The notes beneath the pieces were generated by a model, which ran no database searches, was not told where the DNA came from, and saw nothing but the letters and a program-made list of their open reading frames with translations. A stretch of 64,000 bases of DNA from the NCBI GenBank assembly GCA_002831545.1, contig CP025095.1, positions 1,364,001-1,428,000 on the forward strand, read 5' to 3'. The position numbers and the translations under genes were made by a program. Position 1 is the stretch's first letter. Every line of letters starts with the position of its first letter. Shown one piece after another: positions 1 through 7,603 of this stretch. Source of the stretch: Streptococcus suis. GTDB lineage: Bacteria; Bacillota; Bacilli; Lactobacillales; Streptococcaceae.

Positions 1-100
1 AAAAAATATTATTTTTGTATTCTACAAAATCATATGTACCCCTCAAAAACGTTGCTACAGAAGCTATTTCAAGCTCTTTTTCATTGAAATAAATTTTCAT
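1..100 (-). CDS. 5' end of an unidentified gene, cut by the window edge
   Basis: An open frame begins at an ATG at 98-100 (read on the minus strand) and runs off the window after 33 codons. It starts MKIYFNEKELEIAS. An AAGGG ribosome binding site lies about 9 bases upstream. I do not recognise the protein. It is divergent from the gene at 334 and probably belongs to the same integrative element. Too little is present to assign a function. Confidence 0.5.
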   Translation of the reverse strand, partial: MKIYFNEKELEIASVATFLRGTYDFVEYKNNIF

Positions 101-258
101 AACATTGCACCCTTCGGATTTTAACTAAAACTCTGAAATCTACTAATTAGCATGTGAGACTACTTATATAACTTGTATATTATATAATTTCATAGATTCG
201 GATTCGAACTATTTTCTGTTTTTTACACATAAGTTTATAGCAGATATAATGAATATAG

Positions 259-315
259 ATTAACGTTAATTGATTTTTTAACTCTTTGTAGAATATTTTA
301 ACACATAAGTATACT
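259..315. promoter_or_regulatory. Divergent control region with a 12-bp palindrome
   Basis: ATTAACGTTAAT at 259-270 is a perfect 12-bp palindrome between two divergently transcribed genes. A TATACT box follows at 310-315 with a weak TTGTAG 18 bp upstream, which could drive the plus-strand cargo genes. The palindrome is a plausible repressor operator. This is seen in sequence only, and the role is inferred. Confidence 0.3.
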
Positions 316-333
316 ACAAAAAAGACCAGGAAA

Positions 334-660
334 ATGAGAGGAAAATTAAGAATGAAAACAAAAAAACTAAGTCCTTCAGTTTTAGCCAGCGTTGTAACTG
401 ATGTTAGTAAACCATATTTTTTATTGTCCACCGACTATACTTTGAAATTTAAGTATGATGATAATGGTAGGACCGATAAAATCACAGGGTACAAATACTG
501 GTTTATACAAGATAATTCAGAGCCGTTTCAAGTTGCACTTCCAGCAGAGTTAAACAAGAATCTAAAAATATTCATTGGATATAAATTTCAGAATTTAGAA
601 GCTTATGATTTCAATGGTACGATTTATTTCAGAGCTGAATCAATTCAGTTATTTGAATAA
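334..660 (+). CDS. Small protein of unknown function in the integrative element
   Basis: 108 aa if translation starts at 334, or 102 aa from the second ATG at 352. AGG before 334 and AGAGGA before 352 are both usable ribosome binding sites, so the start is unsettled. The protein is basic at the N-terminus and rich in aromatic residues and beta-forming stretches, with no membrane segment. I do not recognise it with confidence. Its position, first of the plus-strand genes upstream of the Rep/relaxase, resembles the small conserved genes (DUF961-like) that open transfer modules of streptococcal ICEs and IMEs, but similarity to DUF961 is not established here. Confidence 0.7.
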   Translation: MRGKLRMKTKKLSPSVLASVVTDVSKPYFLLSTDYTLKFKYDDNGRTDKITGYKYWFIQDNSEPFQVALPAELNKNLKIFIGYKFQNLEAYDFNGTIYFRAESIQLFE

Positions 661-682
661 AAAAAGAAAGGTAAACTGAAAA

Positions 683-1207
683 ATGAAGATAACTTTGTTA
701 TCGACTGTCGCTGAGCATACATTACAAAATGAAGCAACTGACTTTGACATTGCTCTCATCACTTACAGCGAAATGTCAAAAAAAGACTTCAAGTTACAAT
801 GTTCAAGTAGTCTAGAAGACATGATAATCGGTCATGAAGAGCGTGAAAAAGCACCAGTCTATTTAGTGCTAAAAAATAAATTTACTGGTGAATATTGTGA
901 TACTTCTTCTGTTTTACGACTACAAGAAAAGCTGTACAATGAGCAACTTGAAAATACAAAAGCTGATTTAAAAAGAACAGAGTCAGTATTAACTTCTAGA
1001 AATGCAGAGTTAAATCGATTGCTCAGTGACAAAGAAAAAGTTGAGAAAGATATTTCAAACGCTATTAGAGAACGTGCAAGTGTGAATCAAGAAATACGTG
1101 TTCTTGAACGAGATAAGCGCAAAGCAGAAAAAGAATTTGATGATTGGAAAGATGATAACCCAATTTTTCGATTTTTGTATTGGCTTTCTCAGTTAATATA
1201 TGACTAA
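683..1207 (+). CDS. Coiled-coil protein of unknown function
   Basis: 174 aa, starting 22 bases after the previous gene, so the two are probably cotranscribed. AAAGG lies about 11 bases upstream of the ATG. The first ~75 residues look globular. Residues ~78-155 are a strongly charged heptad-like stretch (many K, E, R with spaced L/I/V), predicted to be a coiled coil. The C-terminal ~15 residues are hydrophobic and aromatic (FRFLYWLSQLIYD) and may touch the membrane. No catalytic motif was seen. The location upstream of the replication/relaxase gene suggests an element-specific accessory role, which is inference only. Confidence 0.65.
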   Translation: MKITLLSTVAEHTLQNEATDFDIALITYSEMSKKDFKLQCSSSLEDMIIGHEEREKAPVYLVLKNKFTGEYCDTSSVLRLQEKLYNEQLENTKADLKRTESVLTSRNAELNRLLSDKEKVEKDISNAIRERASVNQEIRVLERDKRKAEKEFDDWKDDNPIFRFLYWLSQLIYD

Positions 1208-1230
1208 TTCTTTAAAATAACTCTAGAAAC

Positions 1231-1452
1231 CGATAAAAATTGATTGCTTGTACTTAAGTGAAACACTCAATCTATCGTTGCTCGATTTGTTGTTTTGCTG
1301 ATAATTTCTTTTAAGAACTGTGATTGAATGTAAGCTGTTGAAGCCTGCGAGACAGATGAATGAAATCACAGTTCTTTAGAAAATCAGCCTCAACAAGGGC
1401 AATGACTAGCTATTGAGCAGTAACGCTTAACAAGTAATCAATTTTTCTATCG
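1231..1452. repeat. 222-nt rod-like inverted repeat (candidate ssDNA origin, oriT or structured RNA)
   Basis: This is the main content of the 508-base gap before rep. Nested arms pair across the block. CGATA (1231) pairs with TATCG (1448-1452). AAAAATTGATT plus CTTGT pair with ACAAG plus AATCAATTTTT (1430-1446). TTGTTG (1287-1292) pairs with CAACAA (1391-1396), and GCTGAT (1297-1302) with ATCAGC (1383-1388). AAGAACTGTGATT (1313-1325) pairs perfectly with AATCACAGTTCTT (1364-1376). The tip holds a smaller CTGT/ACAG loop. No open frame is disrupted. Such long imperfect hairpins are typical of single-strand origins of rolling-circle replicons; an RNA role is also possible. Confidence 0.6.
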
Positions 1453-1611
1453 TTATAGTTTATACAAGAATTAGCATGCATTATTGAGAAAAATAACGAA
1501 AAATTTATCATATTTCCTCTAAAATTCTATTTTAATTGTGCATTTCGTAAGAAAATTTATTGAAGATTTGCACTGACGAAACATAGCGATTAAATTATCC
1601 AAATTTTTATT

Positions 1612-1698
1612 TTGTCATTGTCAAGAGTAACATCTGCTCTAGAAAAAAATGCTGTCTGGGCTTGTTATAGACAGCATGAATTACATTGTCATTGTCAA
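1612..1698. other. Candidate double-strand origin/nick region: direct repeats flanking a hairpin
   Basis: TTGTCATTGTCAA occurs at 1612-1624 and again at 1686-1698. Each copy is itself a tandem TTGTCA pair. Between them is a perfect 9-bp hairpin, ATGCTGTCT (1649-1657) with AGACAGCAT (1669-1677), with an 11-nt loop. The block ends just before the rep ribosome binding site. Iteron-like direct repeats beside a hairpin with an exposed loop are the usual layout of the bind and nick loci for HUH replication proteins. The assignment is inference from layout and adjacency. Confidence 0.45.
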
Positions 1699-1715
1699 AA
1701 TTTGAAAGGAATAAA

Positions 1716-2954
1716 ATGAAGAAAAAGAGAAAAATGTCAGAAAAGGTACCTACTATTCGACATACTGCTTATATGTTCTGTTCAACAGTTGAAAGTGTTT
1801 CAATTAAAAATTTGCAAGAAATAATCAAATTATTTCAAGAAACACTGAATCCATTTGAAATTGCAGGTATCATCCACGATAAAGATATTGATACAGAATC
1901 ACACTATCATATTATCATCAGATTTAAAAATGCTGTTTGGTTAAATTCAATTATCAACAAGCTTTCGCAAAATGGGTTTGAGGTTCAATCAAACTTTTTC
2001 GAAGCATGGAAAGGTAAAGTTAATAACGCTTATTCTTATTTAATTCATCGTACGGAGGATGCTAGTGAAAAACATCAATATACAGTTGATGAAGTTATCG
2101 CAAATTTTGACTATGCTGAAAGAATCGAGAACATTGAGTCAAAAATCCAATCTAACTCAAGGAAAGAAAGAACAATCAACGTTGTCCGAAATCTCATAAA
2201 TAAAATAATCGCTGGAGATATAACTTTCGACGAAGCAATTAAACAGGTTGATGGATATACACTTGTGAAATACGATAGAGAATTTTCAAAAGCTAAGAAA
2301 AGACGAACAGAAATTGATTTTGAAAATTGGAAAGAAAATGCACTAAAAAATGGGTTTAAGCGAGAAATAGTCTGGCTTTATGGACCATCAGGAACTGGAA
2401 AATCAAGATTATGTAAACACTTTGCAAAATCGCTTGGAAAACCATTTTATACAACAGGTTCTTCACGTGACCCATTTCAAAATGTCGCTTCACAAGAGAC
2501 TATAATTATCGAGGAAATCAGACCAGGTCGGGGAGGTAATTTTAATTACGCTGACTTCTTACTTATCATTGACCCATTCAATGCTGATGCTACTGCTTCC
2601 AGCCGTTTCTTTGATAAACCAATTATTGCGACGACAATAATAATAAACACCCCATTTTCACCTTCTCAATTCTATGAATCAATAAGTAAACAAGCTGGTT
2701 TTGATAAGAAAATTGATACGTTGACCCAGCTCATTAGACGAATCACACTGCTTCAAGAAGTAACAGATAAATCAATTATCACATATAAATTTGATAATAA
2801 AAAAAATGAATATGTAGAACATGAGCGAATCGGCAATCCTTACTACGAGCCCGAAAAAGATAAAATTGAATTCAATTCAGATGTTTATGATAAGTATAAA
2901 AAAATGACTCTCAAAATATCAAAGGAGGAAGATGATGACAGACAGAATGATTGA
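1716..2954 (+). CDS. rep: HUH replication initiator/relaxase with SF3-type helicase domain
   Basis: 412 aa. ATG 1716 is preferred over the in-frame TTG at 1686 because GAAAGGA lies 5 bases upstream and the TTG falls in the direct repeat. The N-terminal ~130 residues form a Rep_2-like HUH domain: HYHIII supplies the HxH metal motif, and AYSYLIH carries the candidate nicking tyrosine. The C-terminal half has a P-loop (GPSGTGKS) and a Walker B strand (IIIEEI), as in PF00910/SF3 helicases. This domain order is known from rolling-circle plasmids, CRESS-DNA viruses and relaxases of streptococcal integrative mobilizable elements. It probably nicks the origin or oriT and unwinds the excised element. 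Its stop overlaps the next gene. Confidence 0.85.
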   Translation: MKKKRKMSEKVPTIRHTAYMFCSTVESVSIKNLQEIIKLFQETLNPFEIAGIIHDKDIDTESHYHIIIRFKNAVWLNSIINKLSQNGFEVQSNFFEAWKGKVNNAYSYLIHRTEDASEKHQYTVDEVIANFDYAERIENIESKIQSNSRKERTINVVRNLINKIIAGDITFDEAIKQVDGYTLVKYDREFSKAKKRRTEIDFENWKENALKNGFKREIVWLYGPSGTGKSRLCKHFAKSLGKPFYTTGSSRDPFQNVASQETIIIEEIRPGRGGNFNYADFLLIIDPFNADATASSRFFDKPIIATTIIINTPFSPSQFYESISKQAGFDKKIDTLTQLIRRITLLQEVTDKSIITYKFDNKKNEYVEHERIGNPYYEPEKDKIEFNSDVYDKYKKMTLKISKEEDDDRQND

Positions 2955-3165
2955 AAAATCCCATCTGATAAAGATGGGGTTTACAAAATACCAAGCCACA
3001 GGCATTATCAAACAAGTTAAGCTGAACCTTGTCAATCAAGGTTATTATTTGTATAATAACAAGAGACTTGGTATTGTTCCAGCTTCTGCTGTCGAATCTT
3101 TTATTGGAGTAACAATTTCAGAGGAGACAGAAGAGAATGGCAAACAAAACCCAACAAAAAACTAA
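2935..3165 (+). CDS. DUF3173 family protein (probable excisionase/integration cofactor)
   Basis: 76 aa from ATG 2935. AGGAGG at 2924-2929 is 5 bases upstream, better spacing than the in-frame ATG at 2932. The gene overlaps the end of rep by 20 bases and the start of the integrase by 29 bases, so all three are translationally coupled. The helical body (KMGFTKYQATGIIKQVK) followed by a short basic strand fits DUF3173, a small winged-helix-like family found almost always directly before tyrosine integrases in Firmicute ICEs and IMEs. A role in excision directionality is inferred from that context. Confidence 0.75.
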   Translation: MTDRMIEKSHLIKMGFTKYQATGIIKQVKLNLVNQGYYLYNNKRLGIVPASAVESFIGVTISEETEENGKQNPTKN

Positions 3166-4447
3166 GTATCCAGGTGTTTACAAGGACCTAAAGTCAGGTA
3201 AATTTTTTTATCAGATTGAGTTAGGTACAGACAAAGCAACAGGTGAAAGAATAAGGAGGAAAAAATCAAAAGATAGATTCGGGAATATCTTTACATCAGC
3301 ACTTCAAGCACATAAAGAAGTTACTAGAATAAAAAGAGAGTACCATAAAGCAGATGGCTATTCTTTTTATCATATGAAGTATCGAGAATTTATGGACACA
3401 GTATATATTCCATACTATCGTTCATATGTCGAGACCTCAACGTTTAATACTAGATATCCAGCTTTACAACTTATTATTGAAAAATTTGGTGATATAAAAC
3501 TACGTGAAATAAGCGTGACCGATGTTGATAATTTTAAGATTTGGCTACTGACAGATGAAAACAATGGAGGCTCAGGTTACAGTCAATCATATGCTTCCCT
3601 AGTTTTTGGTATGTTTCGTAAAACACTTGATAAAGCTGTCGAGAGAAATTTTCTTGAATACAATATTTCAAAAAAAGTAAAGGCAATTCCGAAAGGAAAG
3701 CAAATTGTCCCTTATTGGACAAGGACGGAATTCGAGTTAGTCTTGCAACAAATATGCCTAGATGATGTATATGAACATTTGTGTTTTGTAATGCTATATT
3801 TATATTATACGACTGGTATTCGAGTTAATGAAGGAACTGCTTTGTTTTGGAGTGATATTGCATTTGAGCAACAACAATTACGCATCCACCACATGCTTGA
3901 GGTTCAATCAAGAAAAAAATACATTAGAAAAGAATATACAAAAACAGATGATGGCAAAAGAATCATTGAATTAGATGATACAACTGTCAGTATATTGAGA
4001 CAATGGCGAGAAATACAAACTCAAATAGGACTTGGTAAAGAAAATGACTTTATATTTACTTACGATGGCTACCCTATGATAAAGTCAACAATAAATCGAA
4101 TATTAAATAGATATGCAGAGCTTGCGGGCGTTCGTAGGATTCAACCTAAAGGTCTAAGACATAGTCATGCAAGCTATGTTTTAAATGAGTTAAAAGCTTC
4201 TATTCTTGCGCTTTCAAAGAGATTAGGACATTCAAGTCCTGAGATAACTTTGCGTCACTATGCTCACTTGTACAGTGGTGCTGATAAAGAGATAGCCCAG
4301 TTACTCACTAATGCAATTAACATACAAACTGCACATGAAACTAGAGTAAAATTTAATGGAAACCAACATATGAAAAAATCAATCCCCCCTAAAACACCCC
4401 CCTTTGATGTATATACTACTTCTAATCCCTTGTCCCACAAGGGATAG
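3137..4447 (+). CDS. int: Tyrosine recombinase/integrase
   Basis: 436 aa. Residues ~10-65 form an arm-binding domain (KYPGVYKDLKSGKFFYQIEL), followed by a SAM-like core-binding domain to ~190 and the catalytic domain. TTGIRVNEG carries Arg I. LRHSHASY carries Arg II. GHSSPEITLRHYAH carries the late His/Trp-position His and the nucleophilic Tyr. The usual His of the HxxR box is Lys here (KGLR), a variation I believe is tolerated in related streptococcal phage integrases. It catalyses integration and excision of the element. The attachment site should lie just downstream, but the left end is outside the window, so no att repeat can be defined. Confidence 0.93.
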   Translation: MANKTQQKTKYPGVYKDLKSGKFFYQIELGTDKATGERIRRKKSKDRFGNIFTSALQAHKEVTRIKREYHKADGYSFYHMKYREFMDTVYIPYYRSYVETSTFNTRYPALQLIIEKFGDIKLREISVTDVDNFKIWLLTDENNGGSGYSQSYASLVFGMFRKTLDKAVERNFLEYNISKKVKAIPKGKQIVPYWTRTEFELVLQQICLDDVYEHLCFVMLYLYYTTGIRVNEGTALFWSDIAFEQQQLRIHHMLEVQSRKKYIRKEYTKTDDGKRIIELDDTTVSILRQWREIQTQIGLGKENDFIFTYDGYPMIKSTINRILNRYAELAGVRRIQPKGLRHSHASYVLNELKASILALSKRLGHSSPEITLRHYAHLYSGADKEIAQLLTNAINIQTAHETRVKFNGNQHMKKSIPPKTPPFDVYTTSNPLSHKG

Positions 4448-4503
4448 GAGGATACCTGTTTCAATTGAGTGGGAGTGATAGAGCCTGGGGATAGGCTCTA
4501 TCA
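4425..4503. other. Two perfect hairpins at the integrase end of the element
   Basis: ATCCCTTG (4425-4432) pairs with CAAGGGAT (4438-4445) across the integrase stop. TGATAGAGCC (4476-4485) pairs with GGCTCTATCA (4494-4503) around an 8-nt loop. Neither is followed by a T-run, so intrinsic termination is doubtful. They lie where integrase core sites usually sit and may be part of the attachment region. That is inference. Confidence 0.35.
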
Positions 4504-4608
4504 GCAATTCAATCAGACTAATTTACCCGATGCCTAAAAACAAAAAAGCGTCGCTGATCTGGGAAATCAATTAACCAGACGCTCCAAAATAGGAAAGAGT
4601 CTTATAAA

Positions 4609-4655
4609 AAAACAATCAAAGAGTAGTTTAGTGCTACTACTTTGATTGTTTTTTT
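4609..4655. terminator. Bidirectional terminator between integrase and mcrC
   Basis: AACAATCAAAG (4611-4621) pairs with CTTTGATTGTT (4640-4650), with an inner AGTAG/CTACT extension, A-rich on the left and T7 on the right. It can end both the integrase transcript and the oppositely directed mcrBC transcript. Confidence 0.8.
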
Positions 4656-4677
4656 GTTTTCTAGCTTAAAGCTCTAA

Positions 4678-5727
4678 CTAGTACCGTTTTGGAGGGGATG
4701 CAAAATGCGATGTAATGATGTCATCCAGTTGTTCAGCAATACTTGCAAACTGCAGGTTTAAGTCCAAATTTTTGACACTAATCCGGTTTCCATGCATTTG
4801 GTAGACCTGATTAGGTTGAATATCTATATCGGTTTTAGCGTATAGAAGCATTCCTGCTACTATATCGTTTGAATCTGACAGGCGATAAGCCTGGTTTTTC
4901 ACATAGGTAAAAATTTGGTATAGATTATTTGAATGGAGTGTGCGCTTATCAAAGCGAATCTGTGTGTTACTAGAATAATATTTAGCATCAATAATCAATA
5001 TAGTATCTTTATATTTGAGGTAAATATCACTTTGCATGATGGGGAGCATTTCTCCAAAACCATCATCTAGTGCCCAAGGTATCTGAGAGGCGGTAACCTG
5101 TATTTGGGGATAATGCTTTTTATAATATCCAAGAATGAACTTCTCATATAGCAAGGATTCCCTTCGCTCATCAAGAAAATTCATCAATTTCTTATTCCCC
5201 TCCCTCTCTGTATGAATTAATCCATTCACCACCAAATAGCAGATTGACATTAGTAATTGATACGACTGATTGTTTCGATTATATTGTAAATTCCAATTGA
5301 TTGAGTGTAGATTAATTTTTGAGACTTCTCCAAAGAAAACTAAGAGTTTTCTCAATTTCTTTTTCCTGTCCCTGCTTATATCAGCTTTTAGCAGTATCTC
5401 AATGCTTGCTTTGATAATGCGATTCATTCTACTGTCAAGAGAAAAATCATCGTATTGGCAAACAAGTTGCTTTCTACGCCAATTCGGAGGTGTTAAAGAT
5501 TCAGAGATATTTATTTTACCTTTAAGTGCCGAGAGTGACTCGGTTTGAGAACGATACTCTCGACCAAGTCCTCTTTTCACCTGTATCGAGAGGCTGATTA
5601 TCATTATTTCCGCCAGTAGATCTGCAGCATTTTTAAATTCTTCAGTAGCGATCCGTTTATATTCCTGCTTATGAAGGATTTTGAATGCGTAGGATAGCAT
5701 ATAGTAGATATTTTGGACAGGTATCAC
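4678..5727 (-). CDS. mcrC: McrC, nuclease subunit of the McrBC type IV restriction system
   Basis: 349 aa. The N-terminal half is the McrC-specific domain that docks on McrB. The C-terminal part has the PD-(D/E)xK nuclease core: MQSDIYL supplies the Asp and LIIDAKYY the D-x-K. Start is GTG at 5727, overlapping the mcrB stop by four bases (GTGA), so the two are translationally coupled. With McrB it cleaves DNA carrying modified cytosines between two recognition half-sites, limiting methylated incoming DNA. It sits directly beside an integrative element, a common place for defence genes. Confidence 0.9.
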   Translation of the reverse strand: MIPVQNIYYMLSYAFKILHKQEYKRIATEEFKNAADLLAEIMIISLSIQVKRGLGREYRSQTESLSALKGKINISESLTPPNWRRKQLVCQYDDFSLDSRMNRIIKASIEILLKADISRDRKKKLRKLLVFFGEVSKINLHSINWNLQYNRNNQSYQLLMSICYLVVNGLIHTEREGNKKLMNFLDERRESLLYEKFILGYYKKHYPQIQVTASQIPWALDDGFGEMLPIMQSDIYLKYKDTILIIDAKYYSSNTQIRFDKRTLHSNNLYQIFTYVKNQAYRLSDSNDIVAGMLLYAKTDIDIQPNQVYQMHGNRISVKNLDLNLQFASIAEQLDDIITSHFASPPKRY

Positions 5728-7409
5728 TGGATGGCACTCCTTAACTTACTACTCCAATCATGAATTTTTGTCGGTTCATCAAACCAATATTCTTTCAAGA
5801 GAGGAATCAGTTCATATTCAACAATGGCTTCTAGCAAACCTTGGTCCAGTACTTCTGCCGATAAACCGCAGAAGTAACTATGCCCAATACAGAAGCTATC
5901 TCCCAGTACTTCCTCTGTTGAAATGGCCTGATTTAGCTTTTCTACACAGGAAATGAGTCTATCGAATTTTTCGTTTTTCAGATTTGTTTGATAATCTTTG
6001 AATCCCGCAGTTGAAAAACCTGGCTTGATGTCAAAGAAGGCAAAGCGTCGTCTCAGTGCATAATCAAGTAGGGCTAAACTCCTATCTGCGGTATTCATCA
6101 TGCCGATGATATATAGATTTTCTGGAATTGAGAATTGCTCATCCGAGTAGAGGAGTTGTAAAGACTTGCCTCGTTTGTCATTTTCTATCAGCATAAACAA
6201 TTCACCAAAAATTTTGCTCAAATTTCCCCTGTTTATTTCATCAATAATAAAGAAATAATCATGATTCTTGTCAGACTCTGCTTTTTTGCAGAAAGTATAG
6301 AATGCCCCTCTTCTCAGCTCAAAGCCACTTGTCGAAGGTCTAAAGCCCATGATGAAGTCCTCGTAGGAATAGCTTTGGTGAAACTGAATTGTCATGACCC
6401 TTTCTAAATCTGGTTTACCCATTAATGAAAATGCTAGGCGCTCTGCAACAAACGTCTTTCCAACTCCTGGCGCTCCTTGTAAGATGATATTCTTTTTCAT
6501 TTGGAGTATGGAGGTTAATTGATCATACTCTTCTTCTGTCATATAGACTTCTGATAGGAAGTGATTTTTAGTATAGCTATCTTCTACTACCTCTTCTCTA
6601 CCTATCTCGTTTCCAGTATCAGCTTCATCAGCCAGTGGAGAAATTGTTTCAGCACTTCTTTCTTTCTCTTCTTGATTGTATTTCCAAGCCATGGATGATA
6701 ATTCTTTAAAATTTTTCAGTTTGCTCTCTGCACTCTTTAAATATTGAAGTATAGAATCTGAAATATCAAAATACTCATCAGCAGAAATTTTTGACTTCAT
6801 CTTTGGCAATTTTTGGACAATGTCAGCAGGAATCTCCCCAGACTCATACACATACTTTTCATTTTGACCATCTAGGTTCAAGAAAAAGTCAGGAGCAATC
6901 CAATACAAGGCCATCGTAATCTTGCTGTTGCCATTTCCTTTCTTGTTTATAGCCAAATCAAAATAGTGTGAAAATTTTTCTTTCTTCTCAGCCGTAGGCT
7001 CCTTGCTATAGGTCAAAGCAGCAATGAAAAGTTCCCATAAGTCATCAATATCATTCTCATCACGATCTCCGATGAAGTAATAGAAAGTCGCATTCTGATT
7101 ATTCAGTACTGGTATGCTTTCAAAAGAGGATGGGATTTCCGCTTGGAGGTGGAATAATTCTGCTATAGCTGTCAGAATTTTAATACGATTCTCCTCTTTT
7201 ATTTGCTTATTGAAGAGTCCAAATATCGTAAAAGGATCAATATCCATCAGTTGATTGTCCTTTTCTAACGTGGGCATATGTATCTTTGTTTTGGTATAGA
7301 TAGCTTTTACTTTCTCAACCAGCTCTGCTCTATTATCTTTATAGTCTACTAATTTCCAAGCAAATTCCTTATAAAAGTTTACCCAATTGAATTGATATTG
7401 TTCATCCAT
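5724..7409 (-). CDS. mcrB: McrB, AAA+ GTPase subunit of the McrBC type IV restriction system
   Basis: 561 aa from ATG 7409, which has GGAGG five bases upstream; a TTG four codons earlier is not needed. The N-terminal ~290 residues form a variable target-recognition part, with an acidic linker around residues 255-285. The C-terminal AAA+ module has Walker A GAPGVGKT and Walker B FFIIDEINRGNLSKIFGE, which is diagnostic for McrB. It also has the MNTADRSL sensor/GTP-specificity region and ALRRRFAF arginines. McrB rings translocate DNA using GTP and activate McrC. The N-terminal domain defines which modification is sensed and cannot be deduced here. Confidence 0.9.
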   Translation of the reverse strand: MDEQYQFNWVNFYKEFAWKLVDYKDNRAELVEKVKAIYTKTKIHMPTLEKDNQLMDIDPFTIFGLFNKQIKEENRIKILTAIAELFHLQAEIPSSFESIPVLNNQNATFYYFIGDRDENDIDDLWELFIAALTYSKEPTAEKKEKFSHYFDLAINKKGNGNSKITMALYWIAPDFFLNLDGQNEKYVYESGEIPADIVQKLPKMKSKISADEYFDISDSILQYLKSAESKLKNFKELSSMAWKYNQEEKERSAETISPLADEADTGNEIGREEVVEDSYTKNHFLSEVYMTEEEYDQLTSILQMKKNIILQGAPGVGKTFVAERLAFSLMGKPDLERVMTIQFHQSYSYEDFIMGFRPSTSGFELRRGAFYTFCKKAESDKNHDYFFIIDEINRGNLSKIFGELFMLIENDKRGKSLQLLYSDEQFSIPENLYIIGMMNTADRSLALLDYALRRRFAFFDIKPGFSTAGFKDYQTNLKNEKFDRLISCVEKLNQAISTEEVLGDSFCIGHSYFCGLSAEVLDQGLLEAIVEYELIPLLKEYWFDEPTKIHDWSSKLRSAIQ

Positions 7410-7603
7410 AGTATCCTCCAACGGTGTTGTATCTACACCTATTAAATTATGAGTTCGAATTACCTATATTTTATCATTAAACATTCCTGTCGTAAACTTA
7501 GAATTTATATACTTGTGTAACCGTTTAATGTGGTACCATAAAATAGTTGCTTTTTATATTTTTATATGATAATATATGGATGAAAACGTTTTAGAAAGGT
7601 GTG

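Noticed and set aside
195..215. GGATTCGAAC, resembling the T-arm of a tRNA on the minus strand
   Set aside because: The flanks do not form the T-stem, and no acceptor, D or anticodon arms can be built around it.
180..431. 83-codon hydrophobic minus-strand frame
   Set aside because: It overlaps the plus-strand cargo gene, lacks a ribosome binding site, and reflects AT-rich intergenic DNA.
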